Of a stretch of DNA of 64,000 nt, positions 26,358 to 36,180 are shown one piece after another. The DNA is from Caballeronia sp. INDeC2 (GTDB taxonomy: Bacteria > Pseudomonadota > Gammaproteobacteria > Burkholderiales > Burkholderiaceae). Both the position numbers and the translations under genes were made by a program. Where the stretch lies: contig NZ_JALQDG010000036.1 in the NCBI RefSeq assembly GCF_023631325.1, positions 88,053-152,052 of the forward strand, read 5' to 3'. The notes under the pieces were generated by a model. It was not told where the DNA came from. It did not search any database and saw only the letters and a program-made list of their open reading frames with translations. The stretch's first letter is position 1. Each line of letters opens with the position of its first letter.

Positions 26358-28585
26358 CACGCGCGATCCTCGTCATCGCCGGCGCGCGCGTTGCGATGTC
26401 GGCGGCGCGCCTGACCCGCGAGCGCGATCAACGCGAGCAGCAGCACCACGAGCACGGCCGGAATGCCCCAGCGCGCCCAGTGCCGCGTGACCCAGTCGGC
26501 GCTCGACGCGGGTTCGTCGGTCATCTCTTCGGGATTGACCGTGTCGAACTGCTTGAGCACGCCGCTGCCGTCGACCACGGCGATATTGCCGCGCGAAAGC
26601 TGGAGCTTGTCCGTCAGCACCGGCGCCGCGCCCGCCGATCGATACACGACGCCGCTCTCGCCGCCCGCGCTCGCGACGCTCACCACCGCGACGCGCGACA
26701 GCCCGGACATGTCGAGCAGCGTATCGCGCGCGGGCGATGTCAGCGAAAGACGCTCGGCCGAATACACGGCGGGATTCTTTTCGTCGGCGAGTTCGACGTC
26801 GGCGGCGAGGAACGGGCCGTCGGGATGCGCCGGGGCGTCGGCCGCGCTCACCACGAATTTCGCCGATACCGGCGCGATACCCGCCGCGCCGGTCAGCACG
26901 GCGAGGCGCGGCACGCTGTTCGATGCATCGTCGAGCCAGGCGCGCGGCACGTACACCGTCGCCGACGACGCGTAGCGCGCCGCCATGCCCGCGAAGGTGT
27001 CGTCGGGCGTGCCCTTCGCGAGACGCAGATGGCTCGACGGCAGCACGGCGACCGGATACGTCTGGCGCGCCTGACAGCCGCCGTCGGGCTGGCGGCGGAA
27101 GGTCACGCGCAGATCGTTGGTGCGCGCGAGCGCATAGCGCGGAATCGGCGCGACGAGACGCTGGCGCGCGCCGTCGACGTTGATGAGCTTCGCGCCGATC
27201 ATCACGTCGTTGAAGTACACGGTGGCGGTCGCGGCGCCGTTGGAAAGCGTCGGCGATGCGGCGAGATCGAGCACGACCTGCTCCGGCAGGCGGCCGTTGC
27301 CCGACGCCGCGGCGAGATCGAAGCGCGCGTCCCACGAGGCGGCCGTCTGCACGTCGACGCTGCGCGGATCGCCGCCGAGATCGGACAGCGCGATGGTGTC
27401 GCCGCGCGTCTGCTGCGCCACGTCGATGCGATGCACGATCACGCGGTTCGATACGTCGATGGGACGCCAGCCGAGCGCGAGCGCGCCGATGCCGCGCGTG
27501 TCGCCGACGACGATCATCGCGCGGCCGCCCACATGCGCGACGCGCACTTCACCCGGCGCGAGAGGCGATGTCAGTTGCGACGCGGATTGCCTGCGCCATG
27601 CGTCGAAGGCGGCGAGCGCATCGCCCGATGTGTTCGCGACTTGCGCGCGCAATGCGTCGAGCGCGCCGTTGATGGTCTTGCGCATCGTCTCGTCGGCGAC
27701 GACCACGTCCGGGCCGAACGCCGCGCGTGCGCCCAACGCGACGAGCGCGCCGAGTTCGGCGTCGTCGGCGATCGCGTGCTTGCCGCCCGCTGCGAGCGCG
27801 GCGAACGCGGGCACGTTGCGCAGCGGCGCAGGCACGTCGATGCCCGTGAGATCCACGGTATCGCCCACGGCCGGAAGCGCCTGCATCACGGGGCGCTTGC
27901 CGTCGCGTTGCAGCAGCGCATCGGTGCGCCAGGCCGTGTCGAATGCGTTCGTCGACAGCTTGCGGCCCGACACCGCGAGCACCGGCGCGTAAGGCAGCGC
28001 GCTCCACGCGGTGCGCAAGTCCTGCACGTCGGCGGGATTGAAGCGGAACGTGAGACGCGTCGTCGGATCGACACGCAGCACGTTGCCGATGGCCGTCTGA
28101 TCCGAGCACTCGCCTTGACTGACCACCGACGCGAAGCCGAGCCCCATGCGCACGAAGCCTGTGGAACGCGCCGCGCCATCGACGCCGAGATTGACCGACA
28201 CGCCGCCCGCGTCCTGCGTGAACGCGCGCGCGAGCACCGGCGAGCCGTCGAGCGACAGGAGCATCGTCACGCGGCCGCCGTCGCCGCGCACGTAGCCGCC
28301 GTCGAATTGCAGCGTGGCATCGGTGATCGGCACGCCTGCGGGCACCGGCAGGAAGAATTCGCGGCGCGTATCGGGCGCGCCGAGCGTCACGCTTTCGATG
28401 AGGCCGAGTTGCCGCAAGGTCACGGTGCGCGTCTCCGGCACATCCGCGCCGAGACGCCCGAGCGCGCCCGCGATGCCGCTGTCCGTCGCGGTCGCGCCGA
28501 TCGCGGCATGCTGCCAACCCGCGAACAGCACGATTGAAACCAGAACGGCGCGCAAGCCGCGCCGCTTGAAGATGTCGTTGACCAA
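26357..28585 (-). CDS. BcsB-like periplasmic subunit of the exopolysaccharide synthase
   Basis: About 742 residues: signal sequence (RGLRAVLVSIVLFAGWQ), BcsB-type carbohydrate-binding and ferredoxin-like repeats (TVTLRQLGLIESVTLGAP; LGFASVVSQGECSDQ), and one C-terminal membrane helix (WGIPAVLVVLLLALIALAG) that would pack against the synthase. No ATG or clear ribosome-binding site is visible; TTG at 28585 is the best start, a GTG at 28732 is the alternative. The E. coli nfr locus has no such gene, so a BcsB partner is a distinct feature here. Confidence 0.75.
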   Translation of the reverse strand: MVNDIFKRRGLRAVLVSIVLFAGWQHAAIGATATDSGIAGALGRLGADVPETRTVTLRQLGLIESVTLGAPDTRREFFLPVPAGVPITDATLQFDGGYVRGDGGRVTMLLSLDGSPVLARAFTQDAGGVSVNLGVDGAARSTGFVRMGLGFASVVSQGECSDQTAIGNVLRVDPTTRLTFRFNPADVQDLRTAWSALPYAPVLAVSGRKLSTNAFDTAWRTDALLQRDGKRPVMQALPAVGDTVDLTGIDVPAPLRNVPAFAALAAGGKHAIADDAELGALVALGARAAFGPDVVVADETMRKTINGALDALRAQVANTSGDALAAFDAWRRQSASQLTSPLAPGEVRVAHVGGRAMIVVGDTRGIGALALGWRPIDVSNRVIVHRIDVAQQTRGDTIALSDLGGDPRSVDVQTAASWDARFDLAAASGNGRLPEQVVLDLAASPTLSNGAATATVYFNDVMIGAKLINVDGARQRLVAPIPRYALARTNDLRVTFRRQPDGGCQARQTYPVAVLPSSHLRLAKGTPDDTFAGMAARYASSATVYVPRAWLDDASNSVPRLAVLTGAAGIAPVSAKFVVSAADAPAHPDGPFLAADVELADEKNPAVYSAERLSLTSPARDTLLDMSGLSRVAVVSVASAGGESGVVYRSAGAAPVLTDKLQLSRGNIAVVDGSGVLKQFDTVNPEEMTDEPASSADWVTRHWARWGIPAVLVVLLLALIALAGQARRRHRNARAGDDEDRA

Positions 28586-28790
28586 GTTGAGTGACTCGAA
28601 GTTGACGCACCGTGGCGGGATGGCCGCGAAGGCACAAGCACTCGCGCGCGATCGCCTCGATTGCGCGAAGCCTGATTGCCGATTGCTGATTCCCTGGCCG
28701 GGACGATCAAGCGGCTGTTGCTGAAGAAACACGTGCCCGAAGTCGCGGCCCGGCCTTGGCGCGACAGGCGATGCGTATGCGGCCGAAGAA

Positions 28791-29990
28791 TTACGCGAAC
28801 GCCTCGCGCATGACGCGCGCCACATCTTTCGAGCGCGGCGTCACGGGTTTGAATTCCTCGAACGGGCGGCCCGCAAGCGCCGCGACGATGCGCGCCGAAG
28901 CTCGTCCATCGCCGTACGGATTGACGTTGCGCGCGAAGGCCGCGCGGGCGTTCGTGTCGTCGAGCAGCAGATGGACCGTCGCGGCGATGGCGTCGCTGTG
29001 CGTGCCGACGAGCACGGCGGTGCCCGCGTCGATGGCCTCGGGGCGCTCGGTGACATCGCGCATCACGAGCACGGGCTTGCCGAGCGACGGCGCCTCTTCC
29101 TGCACGCCGCCGGAATCGGTCAGCACGAGCGTCGCGCGCTGCAAGAGCCGCACGAAGCCGAGATAGTCCTGCGGCTCGATGAGAAACACGTTCGGCGCGC
29201 CGCCGAGCGCGCTAATCACCGTCGCACGTACGTTCGGATTCAGATGGACCGGATAGACGATCTGCACGTCCGAACGCCTGGCGAGACGCACGAGCGCCGC
29301 GCAGATATCGCGCAAGCCGCGCCCGAAGCTCTCGCGCCGATGACCGGTGACGAGAACCAGATGCTTCGATGCATCGAGAAACGGAAAGCGCGCATCGAGC
29401 GCGCGGCGCAGCGCGTCCTGCGAATCGATGCGCTTCGTGGCGGACTGCAGGGCGTCGATCACCGTGTTGCCGGTGACGAACGCGCGTCCATGCAGCGTTT
29501 CCATCGCGAGATTCGCGCGCGAACGCGAGGTCGGAACGAACATCAGATCGCTCACGACATCGACGAAACGCCGGTTCATCTCTTCCGGCCACGGGCTCTT
29601 CATGTCGCCGGTGCGCAGTCCCGCCTCGACGTGCGCGACGGGCACCTGCCGATGAAACGCGGCGAGCGCGCCCGCCGTCGCGGTGGTCGTGTCGCCGTGC
29701 ACGAGCACGCGATCCGGCTGCTCTTTCGTGATGACGTCATCGATGGACGCGATGAGGCGCGAAGTCAGACCGTTCAGGCTCTGGTTTTCCGACATGACCG
29801 CGAGATCGTGATGCGGCGTGATTTCGAACAAATCCAGCACTTGCTGCAGCATCGAGCGATGCTGGCCGGTCACGCACACGACGGAACGAATTTCCGGCTC
29901 CGCTTCCAGCGCCTTCACGAGCGGCGCCATTTTGATGGCTTCGGGCCGCGTTCCAAAGATGGAAAGTATTGTTTTTCGCTTCGTGTTCAT
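28791..29990 (-). CDS. wecB: UDP-N-acetylglucosamine 2-epimerase (non-hydrolysing)
   Basis: 399 residues. Hallmarks: FGTRPEAIKMAPLVKALEAE at the N terminus, VHGDTTTATAGALAAF, VAHVEAGLRTGD and TDSGGVQEEAPSLGKPVLVM. Interconverts UDP-GlcNAc and UDP-ManNAc in the cytosol. As first gene of the operon it would supply the donor to NfrB, matching the requirement for WecB in the E. coli N4-glycan pathway. The 288-bp upstream region is AT-rich and should hold the operon promoter; I could not pick a single convincing -35/-10. Confidence 0.92.
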   Translation of the reverse strand: MNTKRKTILSIFGTRPEAIKMAPLVKALEAEPEIRSVVCVTGQHRSMLQQVLDLFEITPHHDLAVMSENQSLNGLTSRLIASIDDVITKEQPDRVLVHGDTTTATAGALAAFHRQVPVAHVEAGLRTGDMKSPWPEEMNRRFVDVVSDLMFVPTSRSRANLAMETLHGRAFVTGNTVIDALQSATKRIDSQDALRRALDARFPFLDASKHLVLVTGHRRESFGRGLRDICAALVRLARRSDVQIVYPVHLNPNVRATVISALGGAPNVFLIEPQDYLGFVRLLQRATLVLTDSGGVQEEAPSLGKPVLVMRDVTERPEAIDAGTAVLVGTHSDAIAATVHLLLDDTNARAAFARNVNPYGDGRASARIVAALAGRPFEEFKPVTPRSKDVARVMREAFA

Positions 29991-30278
29991 TAAGTCCCGA
30001 CGATTGCACAATCTTTAACAATTTCCGATTGTATTCAGACGTTTAGGACCGCCATCCGATTAAAGTGTAAAAAAGTCTAACGTGAGGTTTTCCGCAACGA
30101 TTTGGCGAGCTTTTGTCTAGATCGAGCGGTTCTTTTTACCTGAACGGTCGGCTTTCCCAACACTTTCGTCTTAGGAAAGCTAGCCGATCGAGCGATGCGG
30201 AACGCATGAAGAAGCGCGGCAAGACGCTGCCGGCGATGACGGGGCGCATCGTCGAACGCGCCCCGGTGACGCTCCGGC

Positions 30279-31337
30279 TTACTTCTCCATCGTCGCCATG
30301 TCGATCACGAAGCGATACTTCACATCGCTCTTCAACATGCGCTCGTGGGCGTTGTTGATCTCGTCCATGCGAATCATCTCGATGTCCGACGTGATGCCGT
30401 GCTTGCCGCAGAAATCGAGCATTTCCTGCGTCTCGGCGATACCGCCGATGAGCGATCCCGCGAGCGAGCGGCGCTTGAAGATCATGTTCATCACCGAGGG
30501 CGACGGATGCGGATGCTCCGGCGCGCCGACGAGCGTCATCGTGCCGTCGCGCTTGAGCAGCGCCATGAACTGATCGAGATCGTGCGATGCAGCCACCGTG
30601 TTCAGAATGAAGTCGAAGCTGTTCGCGTGCGTCGCCATCTGAGCCGCGTCTTTCGAGATCACGACTTCATGCGCGCCCAGACGCTTCGCGTCCTCGATCT
30701 TGCCTGGCGACGTCGTGAAGAGCACGACATGCGCGTCCATCGCGGCGGCGATCTTCACGCCCATGTGACCGAGACCGCCGAGGCCGACGATACCGACTTT
30801 CTGCCCCTTCTGAACGTTCCAGTGGCGCAGCGGCGAGTAGGTCGTGATGCCCGCGCACAGCAACGGCGCGACTGCGGCCAGTTCCAGGTTCCCGGGGATG
30901 CTGAGCGTGAACGCTTCATCGACGACGATGCTCGTCGAATAGCCGCCCGCCGTGAAGCCGCCCGACTTCTTGTCCGGCGAGTTGTAGGTTTGCGTGAAGC
31001 TCTCGGGGCTCTCGCAAAACTGTTCGAGTCCTTCCTGGCAGGACGCGCACACGCGGCACGAATCGACCATGCAGCCGACGCCCGCGAGATCGCCGACCTT
31101 GAACTTCGAGACATCCGCGCCGACTTCCGCGACGCGCCCGACGATTTCATGTCCCGGCACGACCGGATAGTTCGAGCCGCCCCATTCGTTTCTCGCCATA
31201 TGCAGATCGGAGTGACACACGCCGCAAAATAAGATGTCGATGCGCACATCGTTCGGACCGACATCACGGCGCTGAATTTCGAGCGGACCGAGCGGTTTGT
31301 CGGCTGCGGCGGCTGCATAGGAATACGCTTTCAGCAT
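30279..31337 (-). CDS. NAD(P)-dependent zinc alcohol dehydrogenase (YahK/CAD-like)
   Basis: 352 residues, medium-chain dehydrogenase. Catalytic zinc ligands in CGVCHSDLH and PGHEIVG, structural zinc cysteines in CMVDSCRVCASCQEGLEQFC, and a Rossmann motif GLGGLGHMGVK. The ATF/YTTSPGKIED segment suggests NADPH as in YahK and cinnamyl-alcohol-type reductases. Likely reduces broad aldehydes. Monocistronic. Confidence 0.88.
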   Translation of the reverse strand: MLKAYSYAAAAADKPLGPLEIQRRDVGPNDVRIDILFCGVCHSDLHMARNEWGGSNYPVVPGHEIVGRVAEVGADVSKFKVGDLAGVGCMVDSCRVCASCQEGLEQFCESPESFTQTYNSPDKKSGGFTAGGYSTSIVVDEAFTLSIPGNLELAAVAPLLCAGITTYSPLRHWNVQKGQKVGIVGLGGLGHMGVKIAAAMDAHVVLFTTSPGKIEDAKRLGAHEVVISKDAAQMATHANSFDFILNTVAASHDLDQFMALLKRDGTMTLVGAPEHPHPSPSVMNMIFKRRSLAGSLIGGIAETQEMLDFCGKHGITSDIEMIRMDEINNAHERMLKSDVKYRFVIDMATMEK

Positions 31338-31728
31338 GATTGTGCTTCCCTCTTGAGTTTGAATCTTCTGTGAACGAGCCGGCCCCGGCGCAATGCAAAA
31401 AGGCCGGCTGATGAAGCGGATCAGGTGGTTGTTTTCGTGCGGCAGCGAACGGTCGCCGTCATGCACCGCACGCGTTGCGAGCGACTTGCCGATTGCGCCG
31501 GTATTTCGGCGGCTATACGCAACGCCGGTACTGTATGCCTATAAAAAGAACTCTGCCGAAATGGCGGCGCGATTATGCCTTTCGAAAAGATTGCGCAATC
31601 GCGTTGCCGGAGAATTTGACAATCGTGTGCCCTTCTTTCGGCTCCCTGCTTGATGGGGATGGCCGAGCGGAGATGAGCGCCCTAAGGTAAGCGTGCGCGC
31701 AGAGACGGCACTTTGAGAGAGCGAGACC
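31338..31728. other. Intergenic region without recognised gene
   Basis: 391 bp between the divergent alcohol dehydrogenase and small hypothetical genes. Locally lower in GC. It should contain both promoters. I see no RNA gene, repeat or clear operator. Confidence 0.5.
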
Positions 31729-32007
31729 ATGAAGGCGAATGCAATTACGGCAAGCATCGGCATGCCGGGCGGCGCGGTCAGCGCCGAGTTTCATATCGAT
31801 ACGGGGCGGCTCAGGATCTTCGAACGCGGCATGCTGCGCGTCGAATTGTTTCCGCCGCAATCGTGGTTCACGGTGGCGTCGGTGGCGGGAAACAGCCGCT
31901 GGGGCACGCGGCCGCGTGAAGCGGATATTCGTCTCGTCGTGGAGAATTTCATTCTGCAGCGCTTCGGCATGACGGCGTATCTGAGCGAAACGTCCTGCGC
32001 GCAGTGA
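31729..32007 (+). CDS. Small hypothetical protein
   Basis: 92 residues without signal peptide or membrane segment; a beta-rich pattern (VSAEFHIDTGRLRIFERGML, WFTVASVAGNSRWG). Family not recognised. The codon use is that of the neighbouring genes, with a purine-rich GAGAGAGCGAGA stretch just before the ATG. Confidence 0.55.
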   Translation: MKANAITASIGMPGGAVSAEFHIDTGRLRIFERGMLRVELFPPQSWFTVASVAGNSRWGTRPREADIRLVVENFILQRFGMTAYLSETSCAQ

Positions 32008-32017
32008 CATGCGTTTT

Positions 32018-32335
32018 TCAGCGCGTACGCGCACGCCGCGTGCGCTGATAGAACCCGTCCGGCTTGGTCTTCACCCATTCGACGAAGCTATGCACCGCTT
32101 CATGCGCGAGCAGTGCATCGACGGTCGAATAGCGCTGCGCCAGTTCCTTCTCGGTGAAGAGCGCATGCAATTGCCGATGACAGATGCGATGCAGCACCGC
32201 GGTCTGCCGTCCGCCTTGCGATTTCGGCACGAGATGATGCAGATCGCGTTCCGACGGCGGCACCGCGCGCCCGCATAGCGCGCAGATTTCCTCCTGCGGC
32301 GGGTGATACCACGGTTCGGGTGTGCGTTTCGCCAT
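32018..32335 (-). CDS. Small HNH endonuclease-fold protein
   Basis: 105 residues. Zinc-knuckle cysteines ICALCGR, central HNH motif DLHHLVPKSQGG, then LHRICHRQLHALF. The single-domain size, without DNA-recognition domain, is common in free-standing HNH proteins of proteobacteria; the role (repair, restriction or none) cannot be deduced. Convergent with the preceding small gene, 10 bp apart. Confidence 0.8.
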   Translation of the reverse strand: MAKRTPEPWYHPPQEEICALCGRAVPPSERDLHHLVPKSQGGRQTAVLHRICHRQLHALFTEKELAQRYSTVDALLAHEAVHSFVEWVKTKPDGFYQRTRRARTR

Positions 32336-32433
32336 TGCGGTCCTCGTTCGTTCTGTTCGAGCTTACGACTTAACGTGTCCATTCGGCGACGCCAGTAGAA
32401 TGGCTGCGTGTACGCGCGCAACGGAGACACGCG

Positions 32434-33309
32434 ATGACCGGTCCGGCGAGCAACCTCTACGAGCACTGGCAGGAACAGATCCAGCAGGATCTTGATGCAC
32501 GCATCAAGGCGCACCAGCACGAAGTGCGCCGAGCGAGGGCGTCTCAGGCTGGCGCGCGTGAGCCGCTCATCCTCGTCGGCGACGGCGATTCTTGGTTCGA
32601 CTATCCGCTGCCCGACCCGCTTCATGCCACCGATGTCTTGCAGGCGCTCAAGCATACGGGCGACCCCGCGCCGCTGATCCTCAAGCTCGCGCACTACAGC
32701 GACGCGACCACGACGCTCCTCGGCGTGAACAAGCGCAACCGCCTCATCGAGCAGTTGAAGGACAAGGCCAACGGACCCGTCGACGCACTGCTGTTTTCCG
32801 GCGGCGGCAACGACGTGGTCGGCGATCAATTCCGCTTCTGGCTGCGCGATGCGAACGCGGTCGGCGACGATCCCGCGCAAGGCGTCGATATCCGGCGGCT
32901 CGCCGATATCTTCGGCGTCGTCGAAAGCGCCTACGTCGATCTGATCCGCATCCGCGACGAGTTCGCGCCCCGCGCGCCCATCTTCGTGCACGCTTACGAC
33001 TTTGCGATTCCCACCGGCACGCCCGCGTGCCATTTCGCCGGACCGTGGCTTCGCCCTTCGCTCGTCGATCGCGGCTGGCCGGACCTCGCGCCCGGCACGC
33101 TGATCGTGAAGACCATCCTCGTCCAATTCCGCGCGATGCTGCTGCGGCTCGCGAGCGATCCCGCCAACAACATGGCGCTCGTGGAAACGCAAGGCACGCT
33201 CGCGCCCGATGACTGGGCCAACGAACTGCATCCGACCGGCGCGGGCTTCGGCAAAATCGCCGCCCGTTTCAGGGCCGCGCTCGCCGCCCGCTTTGCGAAT
33301 CGCATATGA
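32434..33309 (+). CDS. SGNH/GDSL-type hydrolase
   Basis: 291 residues, no signal peptide. Block I VGDGDSWFDYP (nucleophile Ser), block III FSGGGNDVVGDQ (oxyanion Asn), block V NELHPTGAGF (catalytic His). The aspartate-rich insertions are typical of a cytosolic SGNH subfamily. Substrate unknown; first gene before tldD on the same strand, 39 bp apart. Confidence 0.8.
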   Translation: MTGPASNLYEHWQEQIQQDLDARIKAHQHEVRRARASQAGAREPLILVGDGDSWFDYPLPDPLHATDVLQALKHTGDPAPLILKLAHYSDATTTLLGVNKRNRLIEQLKDKANGPVDALLFSGGGNDVVGDQFRFWLRDANAVGDDPAQGVDIRRLADIFGVVESAYVDLIRIRDEFAPRAPIFVHAYDFAIPTGTPACHFAGPWLRPSLVDRGWPDLAPGTLIVKTILVQFRAMLLRLASDPANNMALVETQGTLAPDDWANELHPTGAGFGKIAARFRAALAARFANRI

Positions 33310-33348
33310 GAACCGCGTCCGCGCCGACTGCGACATAGGGAAACCGAC

Positions 33349-34788
33349 ATGACCGATGAACGGCTCGACGAACGCGTCCGCGCACTCGCAAGCGACGCGG
33401 ATTTCTATTCCGTGCGCTTCGTCGACGAACGCACGGACGATCATCAGGTGCGCAACGACGTGGCCCAGCCACTGCGTCGCGTGCGCGATCGCGGCGCGAT
33501 GCTCACCGCGTGGCGCGGCGCGGGCGCGGGCTACGCGGCGACGCCGGATTTGTCCACGGCGGGCCTGCAAGCTGCGCTCGATATCGCCGCGCGCCGCGCC
33601 GATGCGAGCGCGCGGCTCTCGCTCTTCGATCACCGGCGCGCCGCGCGTCCGTCGAAAAGCGGTGCGTACGAGTCGCCGCACATGGCAGCGGCGCTTCCGG
33701 CGCAGCGCGAATGGCTCGCGAGGCTCGCGCACGAATGCGCGGCGGCGCGCGTCGATGCGCGCATCGTCGAGCGCATCGCGTCGGTGCAGATCGTCGAGAG
33801 CGAGCAGATCTTCATTACGAGCGACGGCGTGCGCATCGAGCAGCGCTTCAGATTCGTGATGCCGCAACTCACGGTCGCCGCCCACGCCGACGGAGATACG
33901 CAAGTCCGCACGCTCGGCGGCGATTTCGGGACGATCGCGCAAGGCGGCGTCGAGATACTCGACCGGTTCGGTTTCGACGGCGCGGGCGAACGGCTTGCGC
34001 ACGAGGCGCTCGCGCTTCTCGCCGCGCCGAACTGTCCGAGCGGCGTGCGCGATCTGCTGCTCATGCCCGACCAGATGGCGCTGCAGATACACGAGTCGAT
34101 CGGACATCCGCTCGAACTCGACCGCATTCTCGGCGACGAGCGCAACTTCGCCGGATCGAGCTTCGTGAAGCCGGCGTTTTTCGGCAGCTATCGATACGGC
34201 TCGCCGCTGCTCAATGTAACGTTCGATCCAAGTCTGCCCGGCGAGGCCGCGGCCTACGCGTTCGACGACGACGGCGCGGCGGCAAACAAGCACTATCTGA
34301 TCCGCGGCGGCGTGCTGGAACGCGCGCTCGGCGGCACGCTCTCGCAACAGCGCGCGGCAATCGCGGGCGTCGCCAATTCGCGGGCATCGAGCTGGAATCG
34401 TCCGCCCATCGATCGGATGGCGAATCTCAACATCGAGCCGGGCACGAGTTCGCTCGACGAGATGATCGCCGGCATCGAGCGCGGCATTCTCATGCGCACG
34501 AATACTTCGTGGTCCATAGACGATCATCGCAACAAATTTCAGTTCGGCTGCGAGTTCGGGCAGTTGATCGAAGACGGCGAGCTTACGCAAGTGGTGCGGC
34601 AGCCGGGTTATCGGGGCATATCGGCGAGCTTTTGGCAAAGCCTTGCCGCCGTCGGCAACGAGGACACGCGCGGCGTCTACGGCACGGCGCTGTGCGGCAA
34701 GGGCGAGCCGATGCAGATCGCGCGTGTGGGCCACGCCTCGCCCGCGTGCGTGTTCCGCAACGTGGATGTATTCGGAGGCACGCGATGA
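33349..34788 (+). CDS. tldD: TldD metalloprotease-family protein
   Basis: 479 residues with the zinc-binding HESIGHPLELD motif near residue 247, absent from the partner PmbA/TldE. TldD/TldE heterodimers degrade unfolded peptides and mature microcin B17 or CcdA in E. coli. The next gene starts within its stop codon (ATGA). Confidence 0.88.
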   Translation: MTDERLDERVRALASDADFYSVRFVDERTDDHQVRNDVAQPLRRVRDRGAMLTAWRGAGAGYAATPDLSTAGLQAALDIAARRADASARLSLFDHRRAARPSKSGAYESPHMAAALPAQREWLARLAHECAAARVDARIVERIASVQIVESEQIFITSDGVRIEQRFRFVMPQLTVAAHADGDTQVRTLGGDFGTIAQGGVEILDRFGFDGAGERLAHEALALLAAPNCPSGVRDLLLMPDQMALQIHESIGHPLELDRILGDERNFAGSSFVKPAFFGSYRYGSPLLNVTFDPSLPGEAAAYAFDDDGAAANKHYLIRGGVLERALGGTLSQQRAAIAGVANSRASSWNRPPIDRMANLNIEPGTSSLDEMIAGIERGILMRTNTSWSIDDHRNKFQFGCEFGQLIEDGELTQVVRQPGYRGISASFWQSLAAVGNEDTRGVYGTALCGKGEPMQIARVGHASPACVFRNVDVFGGTR

Positions 34789-36125
34789 ACGCCGCGACGA
34801 TCGATTGGCATCGCCATTTCCTGCTGCTCGCCGACGCTATCGATGAGCGGCTCGCGCCGGGCGAAATGTCGTTGACGACGCTGGCCGCCGAGGCGTCGGA
34901 CTTCGTGCGCTTCAATGCGGGCAAGGTGCGGCAGATCGGGCACGTATCGCAAGGCACGCTGACCGTGCGGCTCATCGAGGACGAACGTCAGGCTTATTCG
35001 ACGCTCACGATATGCGGCGATGCGCAACTGGATCGCGATGCCCTCGCCAGCGCGCTCGACGGGCTGCGCGAGGCGCTGCGGGACGCGAGCCCCGATCCTC
35101 ATTTGCTCGTCGATACGTCGACGTGGACGCAGACCACGCGGCGACGCGGCACGCTGCCGGCCATCGAAACGCTGTTGAGCGCAGTCGAACGAAGTGCGGC
35201 CGGTCTCGACTTCGTCGGCTTTTACGCGGGTGGCGCGCTGGTGCGCGGCTTCGCGTCGTCGAGCGGCAGCCGCGGCTGGCACGAAGTCGAGAATTTCAAT
35301 TTTAGCTGGTCCTTGTTCGATACGAGCGGACGCGCGATCAAGACCACTTACGCGAGCGAAGAATGGAGCGACGAAACGTTCGCGAGAAAGATCGACGAAG
35401 CCGCGGCGCGCATGCCGGTGCTCGCGCGTGCGCCGCGCACGCTCGCCCCCGGTTCGTATCGCGCGTGGCTCGCGCCGAGTGCGCTCGCTGAACTCATCGG
35501 CGCCGCCTCGTTCACGGGGTTTTCGGCGCGGCAACAGGCGACGGCGCGCAGCGAGCTGTATCGGCTGAATCGCGGGGATGTCGCGCTGAACGAGCGCGTC
35601 ACGCTGATCGAAGACCTCGATCTCGGCATCGCGCCGCGCTTCAACGAAGACGGCTATCAGCGCGAGACGGTGGCGCTCATCGAGGCGGGACGCGGCACGC
35701 GGCAACTCACGAGCGCGCGCACGGCCCGCGAATACGGTTTGCGTCCCAACGGCGCGCTCGCGAATGAAATGCCGGTTTCGCTGTCGATGCACGCAGGCGA
35801 TCTCGCCGACAGCGACGTGCTCTCCGCCATCGACACGGGCTTGTATATAGGCAACCTGTGGTACGTGAATTTTTCCGACCGGATGGATTGCCGCCTGACC
35901 GGCATGACGCGCTTCGCCACGTTCTGGGTGCAAGGCGGCGAGATCGTCGCGCCCGTCGATGCGATGCGCTTCGACGACAGTCTTTATCGCTTGCTCGGCA
36001 GCGAATTCGAGCGGCTCGGCGCGACGCCGGAATTGCTGCTGAACGACTCGACATGGGGCGAGCGCTCGACCGGCGGTTTGCTGTTGCCCGGGCTGCTTGC
36101 GCGCAGTTTCAGGCTGACGCTTTGA
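34785..36125 (+). CDS. pmbA: TldE/PmbA family protein
   Basis: 446 residues, the non-catalytic partner fold of TldD (ends DSTWGERSTGGLLLPGLLAR). It lacks HExxxH, as expected for the TldE subunit. The ATGA overlap with tldD (34785-34788) supports co-translation and equal amounts of the two subunits. Confidence 0.85.
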   Translation: MNAATIDWHRHFLLLADAIDERLAPGEMSLTTLAAEASDFVRFNAGKVRQIGHVSQGTLTVRLIEDERQAYSTLTICGDAQLDRDALASALDGLREALRDASPDPHLLVDTSTWTQTTRRRGTLPAIETLLSAVERSAAGLDFVGFYAGGALVRGFASSSGSRGWHEVENFNFSWSLFDTSGRAIKTTYASEEWSDETFARKIDEAAARMPVLARAPRTLAPGSYRAWLAPSALAELIGAASFTGFSARQQATARSELYRLNRGDVALNERVTLIEDLDLGIAPRFNEDGYQRETVALIEAGRGTRQLTSARTAREYGLRPNGALANEMPVSLSMHAGDLADSDVLSAIDTGLYIGNLWYVNFSDRMDCRLTGMTRFATFWVQGGEIVAPVDAMRFDDSLYRLLGSEFERLGATPELLLNDSTWGERSTGGLLLPGLLARSFRLTL

Positions 36126-36140
36126 TGTGCTTCACAGGAA

Positions 36141-36164
36141 CGAGCCGGCGTCGATACCGGCTCG
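36141..36164. terminator. Stem-loop between convergent pmbA and hydrolase genes
   Basis: CGAGCCGG / CCGGCTCG, 8-bp GC stem with an 8-base loop, followed on the plus strand by CCTCTTCTT. Probably a bidirectional terminator. Confidence 0.6.
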
Positions 36165-36180
36165 CCTCTTCTTACTTCAA

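Noticed and set aside
23616..26414. A 932-codon open frame on the plus strand across nfrA and nfrB
   Set aside because: Extremely Arg/His/Ala-rich product with no domain features; it is the antisense shadow of two well-supported genes in GC-rich DNA.
30113..30358. 81-codon open frame between wecB and the alcohol dehydrogenase
   Set aside because: Overlaps the end of the alcohol dehydrogenase gene and has no coding-like composition.
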